Made by a program: the position numbers and the translations under genes
In this document: piece by piece, positions 17,185 through 26,828 of the stretch
Layout of the letters: each line of letters begins with the position of its first letter
How positions within the stretch are numbered: position 1 is the first letter of the stretch
Assembly: GCA_963696025.1 (NCBI GenBank)
Contig: CAVOII010000014.1
Coordinates: 1,054,001 to 1,118,000, forward strand
Length of the DNA stretch: 64,000 nucleotides
Source: JABCYV01 sp963696025
GTDB lineage: Bacteria > Acidobacteriota > Terriglobia > Terriglobales > Acidobacteriaceae
Direction: 5' to 3'
The notes under the pieces: model-generated
The model's input: the letters and a program-made list of their open reading frames with translations, nothing else
Database searches by the model: none
What the model was told of the DNA's origin: nothing

Positions 17185-18672
17185 ATGAGTTTCCCGCGGA
17201 CGCTCGGCGAACTCCGCCGCAGTCAATTTTCCGAAAAATATATGCAGTCGCGGCGCGTGAAGGACGAGTTACGCGACAACCTGGTGGCGAAACTTCGCGA
17301 GGGTGGGACCATCTTCCCCGGAATTGTTGGCTATGATGACACCGTGGTGCCGCAGATCGTAAACGCCATTCTTTCGCGTCATAACTTCATCTTGCTTGGG
17401 TTGCGCGGTCAAGCCAAGAGCCGCATTCTGCGGGCGCTTACTGGTTTGCTCGATCCGCAGACGCCTTACATTGCCGGTTGCGAGATCCACGACAACCCCT
17501 ACTCCCCGATTTGCCGCCGATGCCGGGAAGAAGTCGTGAAGCAGGGTGACGACACACCAGTCGCGTATCTTTCCCCGGAAGAGCGCTATGTGGAAAAGCT
17601 GGCCACGCCCGACGTCACCATTGCCGATCTTATCGGAGACATTGATCCGATTAAGGCGGCGCGCGGTGGGCATGAACTCAGCAGCGATATGACGGTTCAC
17701 TATGGCTTGCTTCCGCGCGCGAATCGCGGCATCTTCGCCATCAACGAATTGCCTGACCTGGCGGGCAAGATTCAGGTGGGCCTGTTCAACATCATGCAGG
17801 AAGGCGACGTGCAGATTAAGGGCTATCCCATTCGTCTGCCGCTGGACGTTGCCCTCGTCTTCAGCGCCAATCCCGAAGATTACACGGCGCGAGGCAAGAT
17901 CATCACACCGCTGAAAGACCGCATTGGTTCGGAGATTCGCACCCATTATCCGGCGACGGTGGAAGAAGGCATTGCCATTACCGCGCAAGAGGCGTGGACG
18001 CAGCGCGACGGATACAAGCTCCATGTTCCCAAATTTGTGCAAGAGGTGATCGAACGCATCGCCTTCGCGGCGCGGGAGGACAAGAAAGTCGACAAGCGCT
18101 CTGGCGTCAGCCAGCGGTTGCCTATTTCCTGCATCGAGAACGTGATCTCCAATGCCGAGCGTCGGGCTATCCATCATGACGAAAAACTGGTTGTGCCCCG
18201 CATCGGCGACGTCTATGCTGCCCTACCGGCCATTACTGGCAAGCTGGAATTGGAATACGAAGGCGAGATGAAGGGCGCGGACCACGTGAGCCGCGAGCTG
18301 ATACGGACCGCGATTGCCAAGACTTACGATGGCTACTTCAACGGCGTGAACACGCAACAGATCGTCCAGTGGTTCGATCTGGGTGGAGAAATCCAGATGG
18401 CCGACACCGCCAGCGCAGCGGATGCGCTGCAGTCTCTGCGCGCCATCCAGGGCCTGATGGATAAGTTGAGCAAATTGAATGTCGGTCCGAAGGATAGTCC
18501 GGAGCTGCAGGTTTCGGCGGCGGAGTTCGTCCTGGAGGGTCTGCATGCCCACAAGCGCATCGGGCGAAATGAAGAGCGCGTGTTTATGGCAGGAGAAAAA
18601 CCGCCGAAGCAGGCTGAGAAACCATTTGAACGTGAGGAACCTCCGTTTCGCGGCAGAAGGCCCTACAACTAG
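17185..18672 (+). CDS. AAA+ ATPase of the Mg-chelatase / MoxR class
   Basis: The 495-residue protein resembles ChlI/MoxR ATPases: a divergent Walker A (LLGLRGQAKSRILRAL, Ala in place of the usual Gly before Lys, about 70-85), DIDPIKAARGG, GIFAINELPDL as the Walker B / sensor region, and SANPEDYTARGKIITPLKDRIG. Between Walker A and B lies CEIHDNPYSPICRRCREE, a C-X10-C-X2-C cluster that could bind zinc. It probably remodels a target complex with the VWA protein encoded 76 nt downstream, as MoxR-VWA pairs do. The start is the ATG at 17185. Confidence 0.88.
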   Translation: MSFPRTLGELRRSQFSEKYMQSRRVKDELRDNLVAKLREGGTIFPGIVGYDDTVVPQIVNAILSRHNFILLGLRGQAKSRILRALTGLLDPQTPYIAGCEIHDNPYSPICRRCREEVVKQGDDTPVAYLSPEERYVEKLATPDVTIADLIGDIDPIKAARGGHELSSDMTVHYGLLPRANRGIFAINELPDLAGKIQVGLFNIMQEGDVQIKGYPIRLPLDVALVFSANPEDYTARGKIITPLKDRIGSEIRTHYPATVEEGIAITAQEAWTQRDGYKLHVPKFVQEVIERIAFAAREDKKVDKRSGVSQRLPISCIENVISNAERRAIHHDEKLVVPRIGDVYAALPAITGKLELEYEGEMKGADHVSRELIRTAIAKTYDGYFNGVNTQQIVQWFDLGGEIQMADTASAADALQSLRAIQGLMDKLSKLNVGPKDSPELQVSAAEFVLEGLHAHKRIGRNEERVFMAGEKPPKQAEKPFEREEPPFRGRRPYN

Positions 18673-18747
18673 TCGTCAGCCGTAAGCTATCAGCCGTCAG
18701 TGGTCTTGCTTTGGCTGAAGGCTGAGAGCTGAATGCTGACAGCTGTT
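18673..18747. repeat. Intergenic GTCAGC/GCTGA inverted repeat
   Basis: The whole 75-nt AAA-VWA spacer is made of short GTCAGCC, GCTATCAGC, GGCTGA and GCTGACAGC words that pair imperfectly across a central TGGTCTTGCTTT. It ends 2 nt before the VWA start codon, so the hairpin may influence translation of the second gene. A related word block occurs at 57638-57668. Confidence 0.55.
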
Positions 18748-18748
18748 T

Positions 18749-19987
18749 ATGAAACGCATTCGCTACAGCAAGTACGTTCCGGATCCCGTCGGCGAACTGA
18801 GCATGGAGGACCTGCTCAGCGCTCTCTCTGACTATCTCCTGCAGAGCGGTTTCCACAACTACATGTATAGCGACTTTCTCGATGGCGAGCAGACGCTCGA
18901 CGACCTCCGCCGGGCGCTGGAACAGGCATTGCTCGATGGCAACTTTCTGGACGAAGAGATGCGCGAGCGCCTGCAGCAGATGCAGATGGACGGCACGCTT
19001 GATGGACTTATCGAACAGTTGATCGAGCGTCTGCAGCAGGAGGATTACATCAGCGTCGACCAACCTCACGATCCCTCGCGCCGATCAAGCGTCGGTGGAC
19101 AGATGGGCGAGGCGCAGCCGCAAGCAAAGTTCGAAATCACTGACAAGAGCCTGGACTTTCTCGGCTTCAAGACACTACGCGATCTGATGGGGTCATTGGG
19201 AAAGTCAAGCTTCGGACGCCACGACACTCGCGATTTGGCCACCGGTATTGAAACTAGTGGTGCCTCCCGGCATTATGAATTCGGCGATACTCTGAACCTC
19301 GATATCACGGCCACGCTTTCCAACGCCATCCAGCGCGAAGGACTCACGTTACCCCTGAACATCGAGTATTCCGATCTTCAAGTACATCAGTGCGAGTATC
19401 AGTCTTCGTGCGCGACCGTACTCATGCTCGACTGCTCGCACTCGATGATTCTCTATGGGGAAGATCGCTTCACACCAGCTAAAAAGGTCGCCATGGCGCT
19501 CTCGCACCTGATCCGCACGCAGTACCCGGGCGACTCGCTCTCCCTGATCCTGTTTCATGACTCGGCGGAAGAAGTGCCGCTCTCGCAATTGGCTCGAGTG
19601 AAGGTAGGGCCCTATTACACCAACACCCGCGAAGGACTCCGATTGGCGCAGCGCATTCTGCAACGCCAGCGCAAAGACATGAAACAGATTGTGATGATCA
19701 CCGATGGCAAGCCTTCCGCGCTAACCCTCGAAGATGGACGCATCTACAAGAACGCTTTCGGCCTTGATCCTCTGGTGGTGAGCCAGACGCTGGAAGAAGT
19801 TTCGAAGTGCAAACGCGCCGGAATCCTGATTAACACTTTCATGCTGGCATCAGATTACGGCCTGGTGCAATTCGTGCAGAAAGTGACGGAGATGTGCCGC
19901 GGCAAAGCTTACTTCACCACGCCCTACACCCTCGGGCAATATCTGCTGATGGACTACATGTCGCGGAAAACCAAGACCATTCACTAG
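18749..19987 (+). CDS. VWA-domain protein paired with the AAA+ ATPase
   Basis: The 412-residue protein has a helical, acidic N-terminus (repeated LLDGNFLDEEMRERLQQM-type segments) and a C-terminal von Willebrand A domain. Its MIDAS is complete: DCSHS (about 231-235), a Thr in YYTNTREG, and Asp in VMITDGKPS. Such proteins bind client or metal-coordinated partners and act with MoxR/ChlI-type ATPases. There is no signal peptide or membrane segment, so it is cytosolic. Co-oriented with the ATPase. Confidence 0.9.
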   Translation: MKRIRYSKYVPDPVGELSMEDLLSALSDYLLQSGFHNYMYSDFLDGEQTLDDLRRALEQALLDGNFLDEEMRERLQQMQMDGTLDGLIEQLIERLQQEDYISVDQPHDPSRRSSVGGQMGEAQPQAKFEITDKSLDFLGFKTLRDLMGSLGKSSFGRHDTRDLATGIETSGASRHYEFGDTLNLDITATLSNAIQREGLTLPLNIEYSDLQVHQCEYQSSCATVLMLDCSHSMILYGEDRFTPAKKVAMALSHLIRTQYPGDSLSLILFHDSAEEVPLSQLARVKVGPYYTNTREGLRLAQRILQRQRKDMKQIVMITDGKPSALTLEDGRIYKNAFGLDPLVVSQTLEEVSKCKRAGILINTFMLASDYGLVQFVQKVTEMCRGKAYFTTPYTLGQYLLMDYMSRKTKTIH

Positions 19988-20125
19988 AGCAACGTCTCAG
20001 TCGAAGCGCGGCTGAAGCTGCTCTCCGCTCAAAAACAGATGGCCACGCTATCATTGCCTATTGTCGAGGCAAGAAGCGCTGACGCAAGCGTCGATAGAAT
20101 CCTGAAAGGTGCGCTTCCAGCGCTT

Positions 20126-20728
20126 TCATTTGTCTTTTTCCGGGTTGAGACGCGCGTAATCGGAGCGAAGTAGTCCCATCCAGAGGCGGTCCTTATACTC
20201 GCCATCTTGAAATAGACCATCCCGAAAGCGGCCCTCGACTTCGAATCCAATTTTCTTGTAGCAGCGCACAGCGGATTCATGGTCCGCGAAAACGCCCAGA
20301 TCAACCCGTTGCAGGTTAAGCCGGTAAAACCCGTATTCCACAGCGAGCCGGGTAGCCTCGGTGCCAATGCCAGTACCCCACAATTCCTTGACCCCAATCA
20401 TGATGCCCAAGGTCGCTTTGCGGTGAACCCAATGTATGGGCCCAAGCTTCACGTTCCCAACGTGCTGGCCGGACTTCTTATCAATCACAGCGAAGATCAC
20501 CTGCTGGTGGGAATTTGTCACTTCCTCGTAATACTTTTCCAACTCTTCCATGGTTGTAGGAAACACGCCCGTTTCCATATAACGGGTGACCTCGGGATCG
20601 TTCAGCCAGCCCAGGTAGCATTCATTCAGGTCCTCGCGGCAAAGCGGCCGAAGGTAGATTTTGGACCCGCCGACAAAAGCGGTCTGGGTAGACGTAGACA
20701 ATGAGTGCTCCTGCGATTTCAGATTCAT
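20126..20728 (-). CDS. GNAT-family N-acetyltransferase (candidate PseH)
   Basis: The product has a RimJ/RimL-like GNAT fold: IYLRPLCREDLNECYLGWLNDPEVTRYM at the N-terminus and the acetyl-CoA pyrophosphate loop ELWGTGIGTEATRLA (about 125-140). The ATG at 20728 overlaps the pseC stop as ATGA, indicating coupling. Being third after pseB and pseC, it is a plausible 4-amino-sugar N-acetyltransferase (PseH role), but sequence alone cannot exclude a protein acetyltransferase. Confidence 0.85.
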   Translation of the reverse strand: MNLKSQEHSLSTSTQTAFVGGSKIYLRPLCREDLNECYLGWLNDPEVTRYMETGVFPTTMEELEKYYEEVTNSHQQVIFAVIDKKSGQHVGNVKLGPIHWVHRKATLGIMIGVKELWGTGIGTEATRLAVEYGFYRLNLQRVDLGVFADHESAVRCYKKIGFEVEGRFRDGLFQDGEYKDRLWMGLLRSDYARLNPEKDK

Positions 20729-21936
20729 AGGGCGTAAGCCGAGCATACCTTCTTCACCGCGCCGATCACATCTTCGACATCCTGATCGGTCATACCGTGA
20801 AACATAGGCAGGCTGATCAGGCGTTCGTATGCGGCTTCCGCTACTGGATACTCACCACCCCGGTACCCGAATCGGTCGCAGTAATAGGGATGATGATGGA
20901 CTGGAATGTAATGCACGTTCACCCCAATGTTCTCGGCACGCAGCGCACGAAAAACCTCACTCCTGCCGCCGGAAAGCTTCTTCAACTCCAGGCGGATGGG
21001 ATAAAGATGCCAGGCCGGATTGACCTCGCCACGGACCTGTGGCAATTGCGTGCCGCAGAGGTCTTGGAACGCCGCCGCATAACGGGCAGCGACTTGTCTT
21101 CGTCGCGCCAGATTCGCTTCCAACTTTCCGAGTTGCCGGATGCCCAACGCGCACGCGATGTCGGTTAAACGGTAATTGAAACCCAACAAAACCATTTCGT
21201 AATGCCACTGACCCCATACTTGCCGTTGCCGGGCATCGCTGCTGATACCGTGGTTTCGGAAGCGGCGCAAGGTTTCTGCGAACTCAGGGTTGTCCGTCGT
21301 CACCATTCCCCCTTCGCCGGTAGTCAGATGTTTCACGGGATGAAAACTGAACACCGTCATGTGGGCAATGTTGCCCACGCGACGCTCGCGATATTCCGCG
21401 CCCAGGGCATGGCAGGCATCTTCGATCACGATCAGACCGTGGCGTTCGGCGAGCTGCAGAATGGAACCCAAGTCGGACGGATGACCGGCATAGTCAACCG
21501 GCAGAATTGCTTTGGTACGCGATGTGATGCGGGCCGCGGCAAGTTCGGGATCAAGATTCAGCGTATCCGGAGAGACATCGGCGAAGACGGGCGTGGCTCC
21601 CTGATATAACACGCTGTTAGCGGTGGCGGCGAAGGTCATGGGTGAGGTGATTGCCTCGTCTCCGGGCTTCAATCCCGCCGCGAACGCGGCAGCGTGCAAT
21701 GCGGCAGTGCCAGAACTGAAACTAACCGCATATTTCGCTCCTACCCACGCCGCCAGGGCTTCTTCGAACTCGGCGACTTTGGGCCCGGTGGTCAGCCAAT
21801 CCGATCGCAGCGTTTCGACTACGGCCCGAATGTCATTTTCATCGATCGTCTGATGACCATAAGGCAGCAGCGTATCCCGAACGGGCGATCCGCCATGGAT
21901 TGCCAGCACTTCGCGGCTGGTTGAAGTTCCGATCAT
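20725..21936 (-). CDS. pseC: DegT/DnrJ/EryC1 sugar aminotransferase, PseC-like
   Basis: This 403-residue PLP-dependent nucleotide-sugar aminotransferase has FSSGTAALHAAAFA for phosphate binding, VIEDACHALGAEY, and the Schiff-base Lys in FSFHPVKHLTTGEGG. Its length and IHGGSPVRDTLLPYGHQTIDEND start fit PseC, which aminates the 4-keto sugar made by PseB. It is 15 nt downstream of pseB and overlaps the GNAT gene. The later pathway genes pseG, pseI and pseF are not in the window. Confidence 0.88.
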   Translation of the reverse strand: MIGTSTSREVLAIHGGSPVRDTLLPYGHQTIDENDIRAVVETLRSDWLTTGPKVAEFEEALAAWVGAKYAVSFSSGTAALHAAAFAAGLKPGDEAITSPMTFAATANSVLYQGATPVFADVSPDTLNLDPELAAARITSRTKAILPVDYAGHPSDLGSILQLAERHGLIVIEDACHALGAEYRERRVGNIAHMTVFSFHPVKHLTTGEGGMVTTDNPEFAETLRRFRNHGISSDARQRQVWGQWHYEMVLLGFNYRLTDIACALGIRQLGKLEANLARRRQVAARYAAAFQDLCGTQLPQVRGEVNPAWHLYPIRLELKKLSGGRSEVFRALRAENIGVNVHYIPVHHHPYYCDRFGYRGGEYPVAEAAYERLISLPMFHGMTDQDVEDVIGAVKKVCSAYAL

Positions 21937-21951
21937 GAACTCCTGGAACTC

Positions 21952-22977
21952 CTATGCGCGAGCGCGCTGCGATTCGACGACGCGAAGCTTCTCGGACGGT
22001 GGAGATCCCGCCGCTATAAGCTCGTGGAGCTCCCCCGCAGTAAGCCAGCGCGGGTTGGAATCGCTGGTATAGCGGAATCCATCTGCCAGCGGACGCGCAT
22101 TCTTCCAATTTTCCCCGCGCCACCAGGAATGCGCTGGCTGGATCACGTACATGTCGTCGACTTCCAGCGTGTTGCGCGCCTCGTCTTCTGAAATTAGAAC
22201 CTCGTGCAGTTTCTCACCAGCGCGAATGCCGATGTACTCGACTTCGCAACCGGGGGCGATGGCCTCAGCCATTTCCACCAGCTTCATGCTGGGGATCTTG
22301 GGCACGAAGATTTCCCCACCGTGCATGCGCTCGATACAGTCGATCACGAATCTGACGCCATGCTCGAGCGTCAGCCAGAATCGGGTCATCCGCGGATCAG
22401 TGACCGTGATCCTCCCACCGCGGCGCTGTTCGATAAACATGGGAATCACGCTGCCCCGGCTGCCTACAACATTCCCGTAGCGAGCACAACTGAAGCGCGT
22501 GTCCTGGGCGCCGGAGTAGGAATTGGCCTGCACAAACATTTTATCGGCGCAAAGCTTGGTGGCCCCATAGAGATTGATTGGGTTTACCGCTTTGTCGGTG
22601 CTGAGCGCGAGAATGCGACGCACGCCCTGATTGATGGCCGCATCGATCACATTGCGACCACCCATGATATTCGTCTGAATAGCCTCAAAAGGATTGTATT
22701 CGCAGGCCGGCACCTGCTTAAGCGCGGCGGCGTGGACAACCACCGTCACTCCGGAAAAAGCGCGCTCCAGGCGTTGTGGATCGCGTACGTCTCCGATGAA
22801 GTAGCGCAGGCTGGGGTGATCAAAACCGGCGGCCCGCATATCGTGCTGTTTGAGTTCGTCGCGGCTGAAGATAATAAGTTTCTGAGGATGGTACTCGCGC
22901 AACATCAGTTCAGTGAATTTCCTGCCAAAGGATCCGGCCCCGCCCGTGACCAGCACGACTTGTTCCGACCAATTCAT
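21952..22977 (-). CDS. pseB: UDP-N-acetylglucosamine 4,6-dehydratase (inverting), PseB
   Basis: The 341-residue SDR-extended protein has TGGAGSFGRKF for NAD(P), FSRDELKQHDM, and HAAALKQVPACEYNPFEAI with the catalytic Lys typical of PseB/FlaA1. STDKAVNPINLYGATKLCADKMF follows. It performs the first step toward pseudaminic acid or a related 2,4-diamino sugar. First gene of pseB-pseC-GNAT. It diverges from the broken tyrosine kinase. Confidence 0.92.
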   Translation of the reverse strand: MNWSEQVVLVTGGAGSFGRKFTELMLREYHPQKLIIFSRDELKQHDMRAAGFDHPSLRYFIGDVRDPQRLERAFSGVTVVVHAAALKQVPACEYNPFEAIQTNIMGGRNVIDAAINQGVRRILALSTDKAVNPINLYGATKLCADKMFVQANSYSGAQDTRFSCARYGNVVGSRGSVIPMFIEQRRGGRITVTDPRMTRFWLTLEHGVRFVIDCIERMHGGEIFVPKIPSMKLVEMAEAIAPGCEVEYIGIRAGEKLHEVLISEDEARNTLEVDDMYVIQPAHSWWRGENWKNARPLADGFRYTSDSNPRWLTAGELHELIAAGSPPSEKLRVVESQRARA

Positions 22978-23132
22978 CGATGCCCCTTACAACGCTCCAG
23001 GATTTGAATTGCGCACAGCCTGAGGCCAGCAACGGCTTGCCTTCTATCGCAGGAAAGACGAATTCGCAATCGGTAGTATATCGGAGATATTGGTCGCCTA
23101 CCCCCTCTTAGCGATGCCATCCTAGTTTGCCA

Positions 23133-23262
23133 GTCTTTGCGCTCTTTGCGCTCTTTGCGCTCTTCGCGGCCCTTCTTTGAAACTTTTTTGCGAACTTTGC
23201 GGTTTAAAGCTTTTTGCTCGAATCGCAGCAAGATCAAGCCTTTGACCGCAAAGAACGCCAAG
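23133..23262. repeat. Tandem CTCTTTGCG units and inverted TTTGCGGT repeat
   Basis: A run of four 9-nt CTCTTTGCG-like units (23133-23168) is followed by ACTTTGCGGTTTAAAG and, inverted, CTTTGACCGCAAAGAAC. The block sits where the 5' half of the kinase gene should be. Related CGCAAAGGACGCAAAG sequence occurs at 33063-33133 and 38102-38158. Confidence 0.6.
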
Positions 23263-23275
23263 ATCACTCGACGAA

Positions 23276-24841
23276 AAGCAGAACATCATCACCTCCAAAT
23301 TGGACGAACTGAACAAGGAGCTGACTGCGGCGGAATCCCAGCGAATGGAGGGAGAAGGAATCAGTTTACCGGCTGGTGCAATCTGGAGATGCGGACACTG
23401 CCGCCGCGGCCGCTGTAGGCGCCAATGCCGGCGCCGGCAATACGTCTTCCAGCTCCGGCTTGCTGGAAAGACTGCGCGAACAGCAAGCCGATCTTAAGAT
23501 CCAGGGGGCACAGCTCAGCACCCAGTTCGGGCCCTCTTATCCAAAAGTGGCGCAGTTCAACAGTCAACTGAAAGAAGTGGACGCCCAGCTTCAGATTGAA
23601 ATGACGAAGGTCGTTTCTCGGGTGCGCAGCGACTACCTCGCCTCCCTGCAGGGTGAAAACATGCTGCACACGACGCCATGGACAAGCAGAAGCAGGAAGC
23701 CAACCGCTTGAATGAAAGCGCCATCGAGTACAGCCTGCTCAAGCGTGATCTGGAGACCAACCGCACCTTATACGAAGGGTTGCTGGAGAAACTGAAAGAA
23801 GCGGGTGTGACTGCCGGGTTAAGGTCGACGAATATCCGCCCGGTAGATGAAGCTCGCGTTCCCACAGCCCCGGCCGAACCCAACGTTCCGCGAAATCTTA
23901 CCTTCGCGCTGGCCCTGGGCCTGACCACTGGAATCGGTCTAGCGTTCCTGTTGGAGGGCGTTGACAACACGGTGCGAACGCCAGAGCAGGCGCAAATTAT
24001 ATCGGCGCTGCCATCGCTGGGCATGATTCCTCTGGGCTCGAAAATGGGAACCGAAAGTAACGCAAAAAGCCGTCTCTCGGCTGCATCGTCCAAGGAAGTC
24101 GTGGAACTCGTCACCCAGTCACGGCCTCAGTCCCAGATGGCCGAAGCCTATCGCGCTCTGCGTACCTCCTTGTTGCTGACATCACTTGGAGCACCGCCCA
24201 AAGTCATACTGATCACCAGCGCGCTTCCCCAGGAAGGCAAGACTACCACGAGCATTCACACCGCGATTGTCCTGGCACAAAAAGGCACCGGAGTATTGTT
24301 GATCGATGCCGACCTGCGGCGGCCGAGCATCCACAAAACACTTGGCATGGGACCGAGAACTGGACTTAGCAATGTCTTGACCGGCAACGCGACGCTAGAG
24401 CAATCCAGCATTCGCTCCACGATTCTGCCATCTCTCTGGGTACTTCCTGCAGGAACTCCGCCACCTAATCCGGCAGAACTACTGGCGTCCACCAATATGC
24501 GCGACGTTCTGGCGGAGTTGCGCGAGCAGTACGACCACATCGTGGTAGACACCCCCCCGACGCTCTCGGTCACTGACGCAGTAGTCATGGCGACGCGAGC
24601 GGACGCCGTCGTGCTGGTAATCCGCAGCGGACAGACCACTAAGCAGGCCCTGAGGCGCTCACGCGACATTCTCATGCAAGTAAACGCGCGAGTGTCAGGC
24701 GTGCTGCCAGTCGATCTCGACTCCCCCGACTACTATTACTATCACGAATATCAGGGCAAATACGGTCAGCGGTATTACCAGGAAGACGAACTGACCAGCG
24801 GGGACGAATCAGGTCCGACGGTTACCTCAACTAGCGCTTAA
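23276..24841 (+). pseudogene. Polysaccharide tyrosine autokinase (Wzc/BY-kinase), truncated and frameshifted
   Basis: Homology begins at about 23276 (KQNIITSKLDELNKEL) with no Wzz transmembrane N-terminus. The frame shifts twice: one extra base in the GGG near 23350 (MEEKESVYRLVQ is restored if removed) and two extra bases (AC) near 23672 (ENMLHDAMDKQ restored). The C-terminal part is open from ATG 23678: second TM segment (LTFALALGLTTGIGLAFLL), Walker A SALPQEGKTTT, Walker A' LLIDADLRRP, Walker B IVVDTPP and a Tyr cluster (DYYYYHEYQGKYGQRYY). The kinase half might still be made from 23678. The decay is adjacent to pseBC, suggesting a lost export or regulation function. Confidence 0.85.
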
Positions 24842-24953
24842 GCCTGACCAGACTGCGCGCATTACCCGAGTTCCCTGCACTTGCTGCATCTTCCTCCCGG
24901 GCTGTAGCATGGAGGAGTTCTTTTGCATTCCCCCCCAACGCAAGGAGGCAATT

Positions 24954-26492
24954 ATGGCGACCGATACTCTGGCCAGCCCGATTATGCTCGGAAGCAGCAC
25001 GAAGGCAAAGGTCTATAAGAACTTTATTGACGGCGAGTGGGTCGAGTCCTCGACCGGCGAGACCTTCGAAAACCGCAATCCCGCCGATACCCGGGACGTG
25101 GTCGGCATCTTCCAGAAGTCCACAAAAGCGGACGTGGATGCTGCTGTCGAAGCTGCCCGGCGCGCTTTCACCAAGTGGCGACTGGTGCCCGCTCCGCGCC
25201 GCGCGGAGATTGTGTTTGCCGCTGCCGAAATGCTGATCGAGCGGAAAGAGCAGTGCGCCCGTGACATGACTCGTGAAATGGGCAAGATACTGAAAGAGAC
25301 TCGCGGCGACGTGCAGGAAGCCATCGACACCGCTTACTACTTCGCCGGTGAAGGCCGGCGTATGTTTGGCCCGACCACGCCTTCCGAGCTGCCTAACAAG
25401 TTCGCGATGGCGGTGCGTCAACCCATCGGGGTCTGCGGCATGATCACGCCGTGGAATTTCCCCATGGCGATTCCATCCTGGAAACTTTTGCCGGCCATCG
25501 TTTGCGGAAACACATGTGTGATCAAACCGGCGCAGGATACTCCGCTCTCCACCTACAACCTCGTGCGCGTGTTAGCTGATGCCGGCGTCCCCAAAGGCGT
25601 AATTAACATTGTTTCCGGTTTTGGCCCGCAAGTCGGCGGGCCGCTGATGGAACATCCGGAGGTGCATGCGATTTCGCTGACCGGTTCGACTGCGGTCGGC
25701 CGGATTGTGGGTACCACCGCGGCCAAGAGCTTCAAGCATTGCTCGCTGGAACTCGGCGGCAAGAACCCCATGATTGTGCTCGACGACGCCAACCTCGATC
25801 TGGCCATCGAAGGCGGCCTGTGGGGCGGCTTCGGCACCACCGGCCAACGCTGCACTGCCACCAGCCGCATCATTGTGCAGAAAGGGATCTACGGCGAGTT
25901 TATCGAGCGCTACGTGGACCGCGCGAAGCGCTTGAAGGTCGGCAACGGTCTCGACGAGACTACAGAAATGGGTCCGGCGATCAACGAAAGCCAGCTCAAA
26001 ACCGATCTCGACTACGTTGATATCGGCAAGGCCGAGGGTGCCAGGATGAAGTGTGGCGGCAACCGCCTGGACAAAGGCCAATACCAGTATGGCTATTTCA
26101 TGGAACCGACCGTGTTCATCGACGTCGATCCCAAGATGCGGATTGCGCAGGAGGAAATCTTTGGCCCGGTGGTTTCCATCATCCCTTGCGATGATCTTGA
26201 AGATGCCATTGAAATCGCGAATGGGATTGAGTACGGCTTGTCGTCCGCGCTTTACACCAAAGATGTGAACAAGGCTTTTGCGGCTATGCGCGATCTGCAC
26301 GCCGGCATTACCTACATCAATGCGCCCACAATAGGAGCGGAAGTACACCTTCCTTTCGGCGGAGTCAAAGCGACGGGCAACGGTCATCGCGAGGGCGGTA
26401 TGGGCGCGATCGAGTTCTACACGGAATGGAAATCAATTTATGTGGATTACTCCGACAAGCTGCAGAAAGCGCAGATTGATAGAGTAGATTAA
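24954..26492 (+). CDS. NAD(P)-dependent aldehyde dehydrogenase
   Basis: The 512-residue ALDH from ATG 24954 follows an AAGGAGG site 6 nt upstream. Catalytic residues are visible: Asn in TPWNFPMAIP, Glu in LELGGKNPM and Cys in TGQRCTATSR. The sequence resembles the alpha-ketoglutarate-semialdehyde / 2,5-dioxovalerate dehydrogenase group, but the substrate is not certain. A longer frame from 24909 is not supported. Single gene. Confidence 0.93.
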   Translation: MATDTLASPIMLGSSTKAKVYKNFIDGEWVESSTGETFENRNPADTRDVVGIFQKSTKADVDAAVEAARRAFTKWRLVPAPRRAEIVFAAAEMLIERKEQCARDMTREMGKILKETRGDVQEAIDTAYYFAGEGRRMFGPTTPSELPNKFAMAVRQPIGVCGMITPWNFPMAIPSWKLLPAIVCGNTCVIKPAQDTPLSTYNLVRVLADAGVPKGVINIVSGFGPQVGGPLMEHPEVHAISLTGSTAVGRIVGTTAAKSFKHCSLELGGKNPMIVLDDANLDLAIEGGLWGGFGTTGQRCTATSRIIVQKGIYGEFIERYVDRAKRLKVGNGLDETTEMGPAINESQLKTDLDYVDIGKAEGARMKCGGNRLDKGQYQYGYFMEPTVFIDVDPKMRIAQEEIFGPVVSIIPCDDLEDAIEIANGIEYGLSSALYTKDVNKAFAAMRDLHAGITYINAPTIGAEVHLPFGGVKATGNGHREGGMGAIEFYTEWKSIYVDYSDKLQKAQIDRVD

Positions 26493-26828
26493 GAAACTCT
26501 CACTTTATTACTGCAAGCGCAGGACGGCGAGCCCTGCGCAGTACGAGCAGAGCTTCGCGTACCCACTGTCGGGACTGTGAATGTTCCCCTGGGCAACAGT
26601 GCGGACAATGCCTTCACTTTGCGTGCGTGACCTCTACTCGCTCTTAGGACGCGGACGCGGCGATTTCCGGGGTACTGTCATAAACGACCTTCCGGATCAC
26701 TTGGGCAGCACGACTACCCTTCGCTGCATCCAGTTTGCCCAGAGCCATCATGGCTCTCCGGTTAGGCTTCGAAAATACATTTCTTCCTTTGACAGTTTCA
26801 TACTAAGTATGACACAGTAACAACTTAA
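26493..26828. other. 336-nt intergenic region with TA-operon regulatory end
   Basis: The left 250 nt hold no convincing gene. A 35-codon minus-strand ORF (about 26643-26750) is too short to support. The right end holds TTGACA at 26789-26794 and the palindrome at 26798-26812, both plausible control elements for the toxin-antitoxin genes. Confidence 0.5.
26798..26812. promoter_or_regulatory. Palindromic operator upstream of the RHH antitoxin
   Basis: TCATACT-A-AGTATGA is a perfect 7+1+7 palindrome ending 16 nt before the antitoxin start and directly after a TTGACA hexamer. Ribbon-helix-helix antitoxins bind such short palindromes and autorepress. Confidence 0.55.

Noticed and set aside
26643..26750. 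Short minus-strand ORF with a HEAT-like sequence (MMALGKLDAAKGSRA)
   Set aside because: Only about 35 codons with no upstream continuation or RBS; could be a decayed fragment but cannot be supported.
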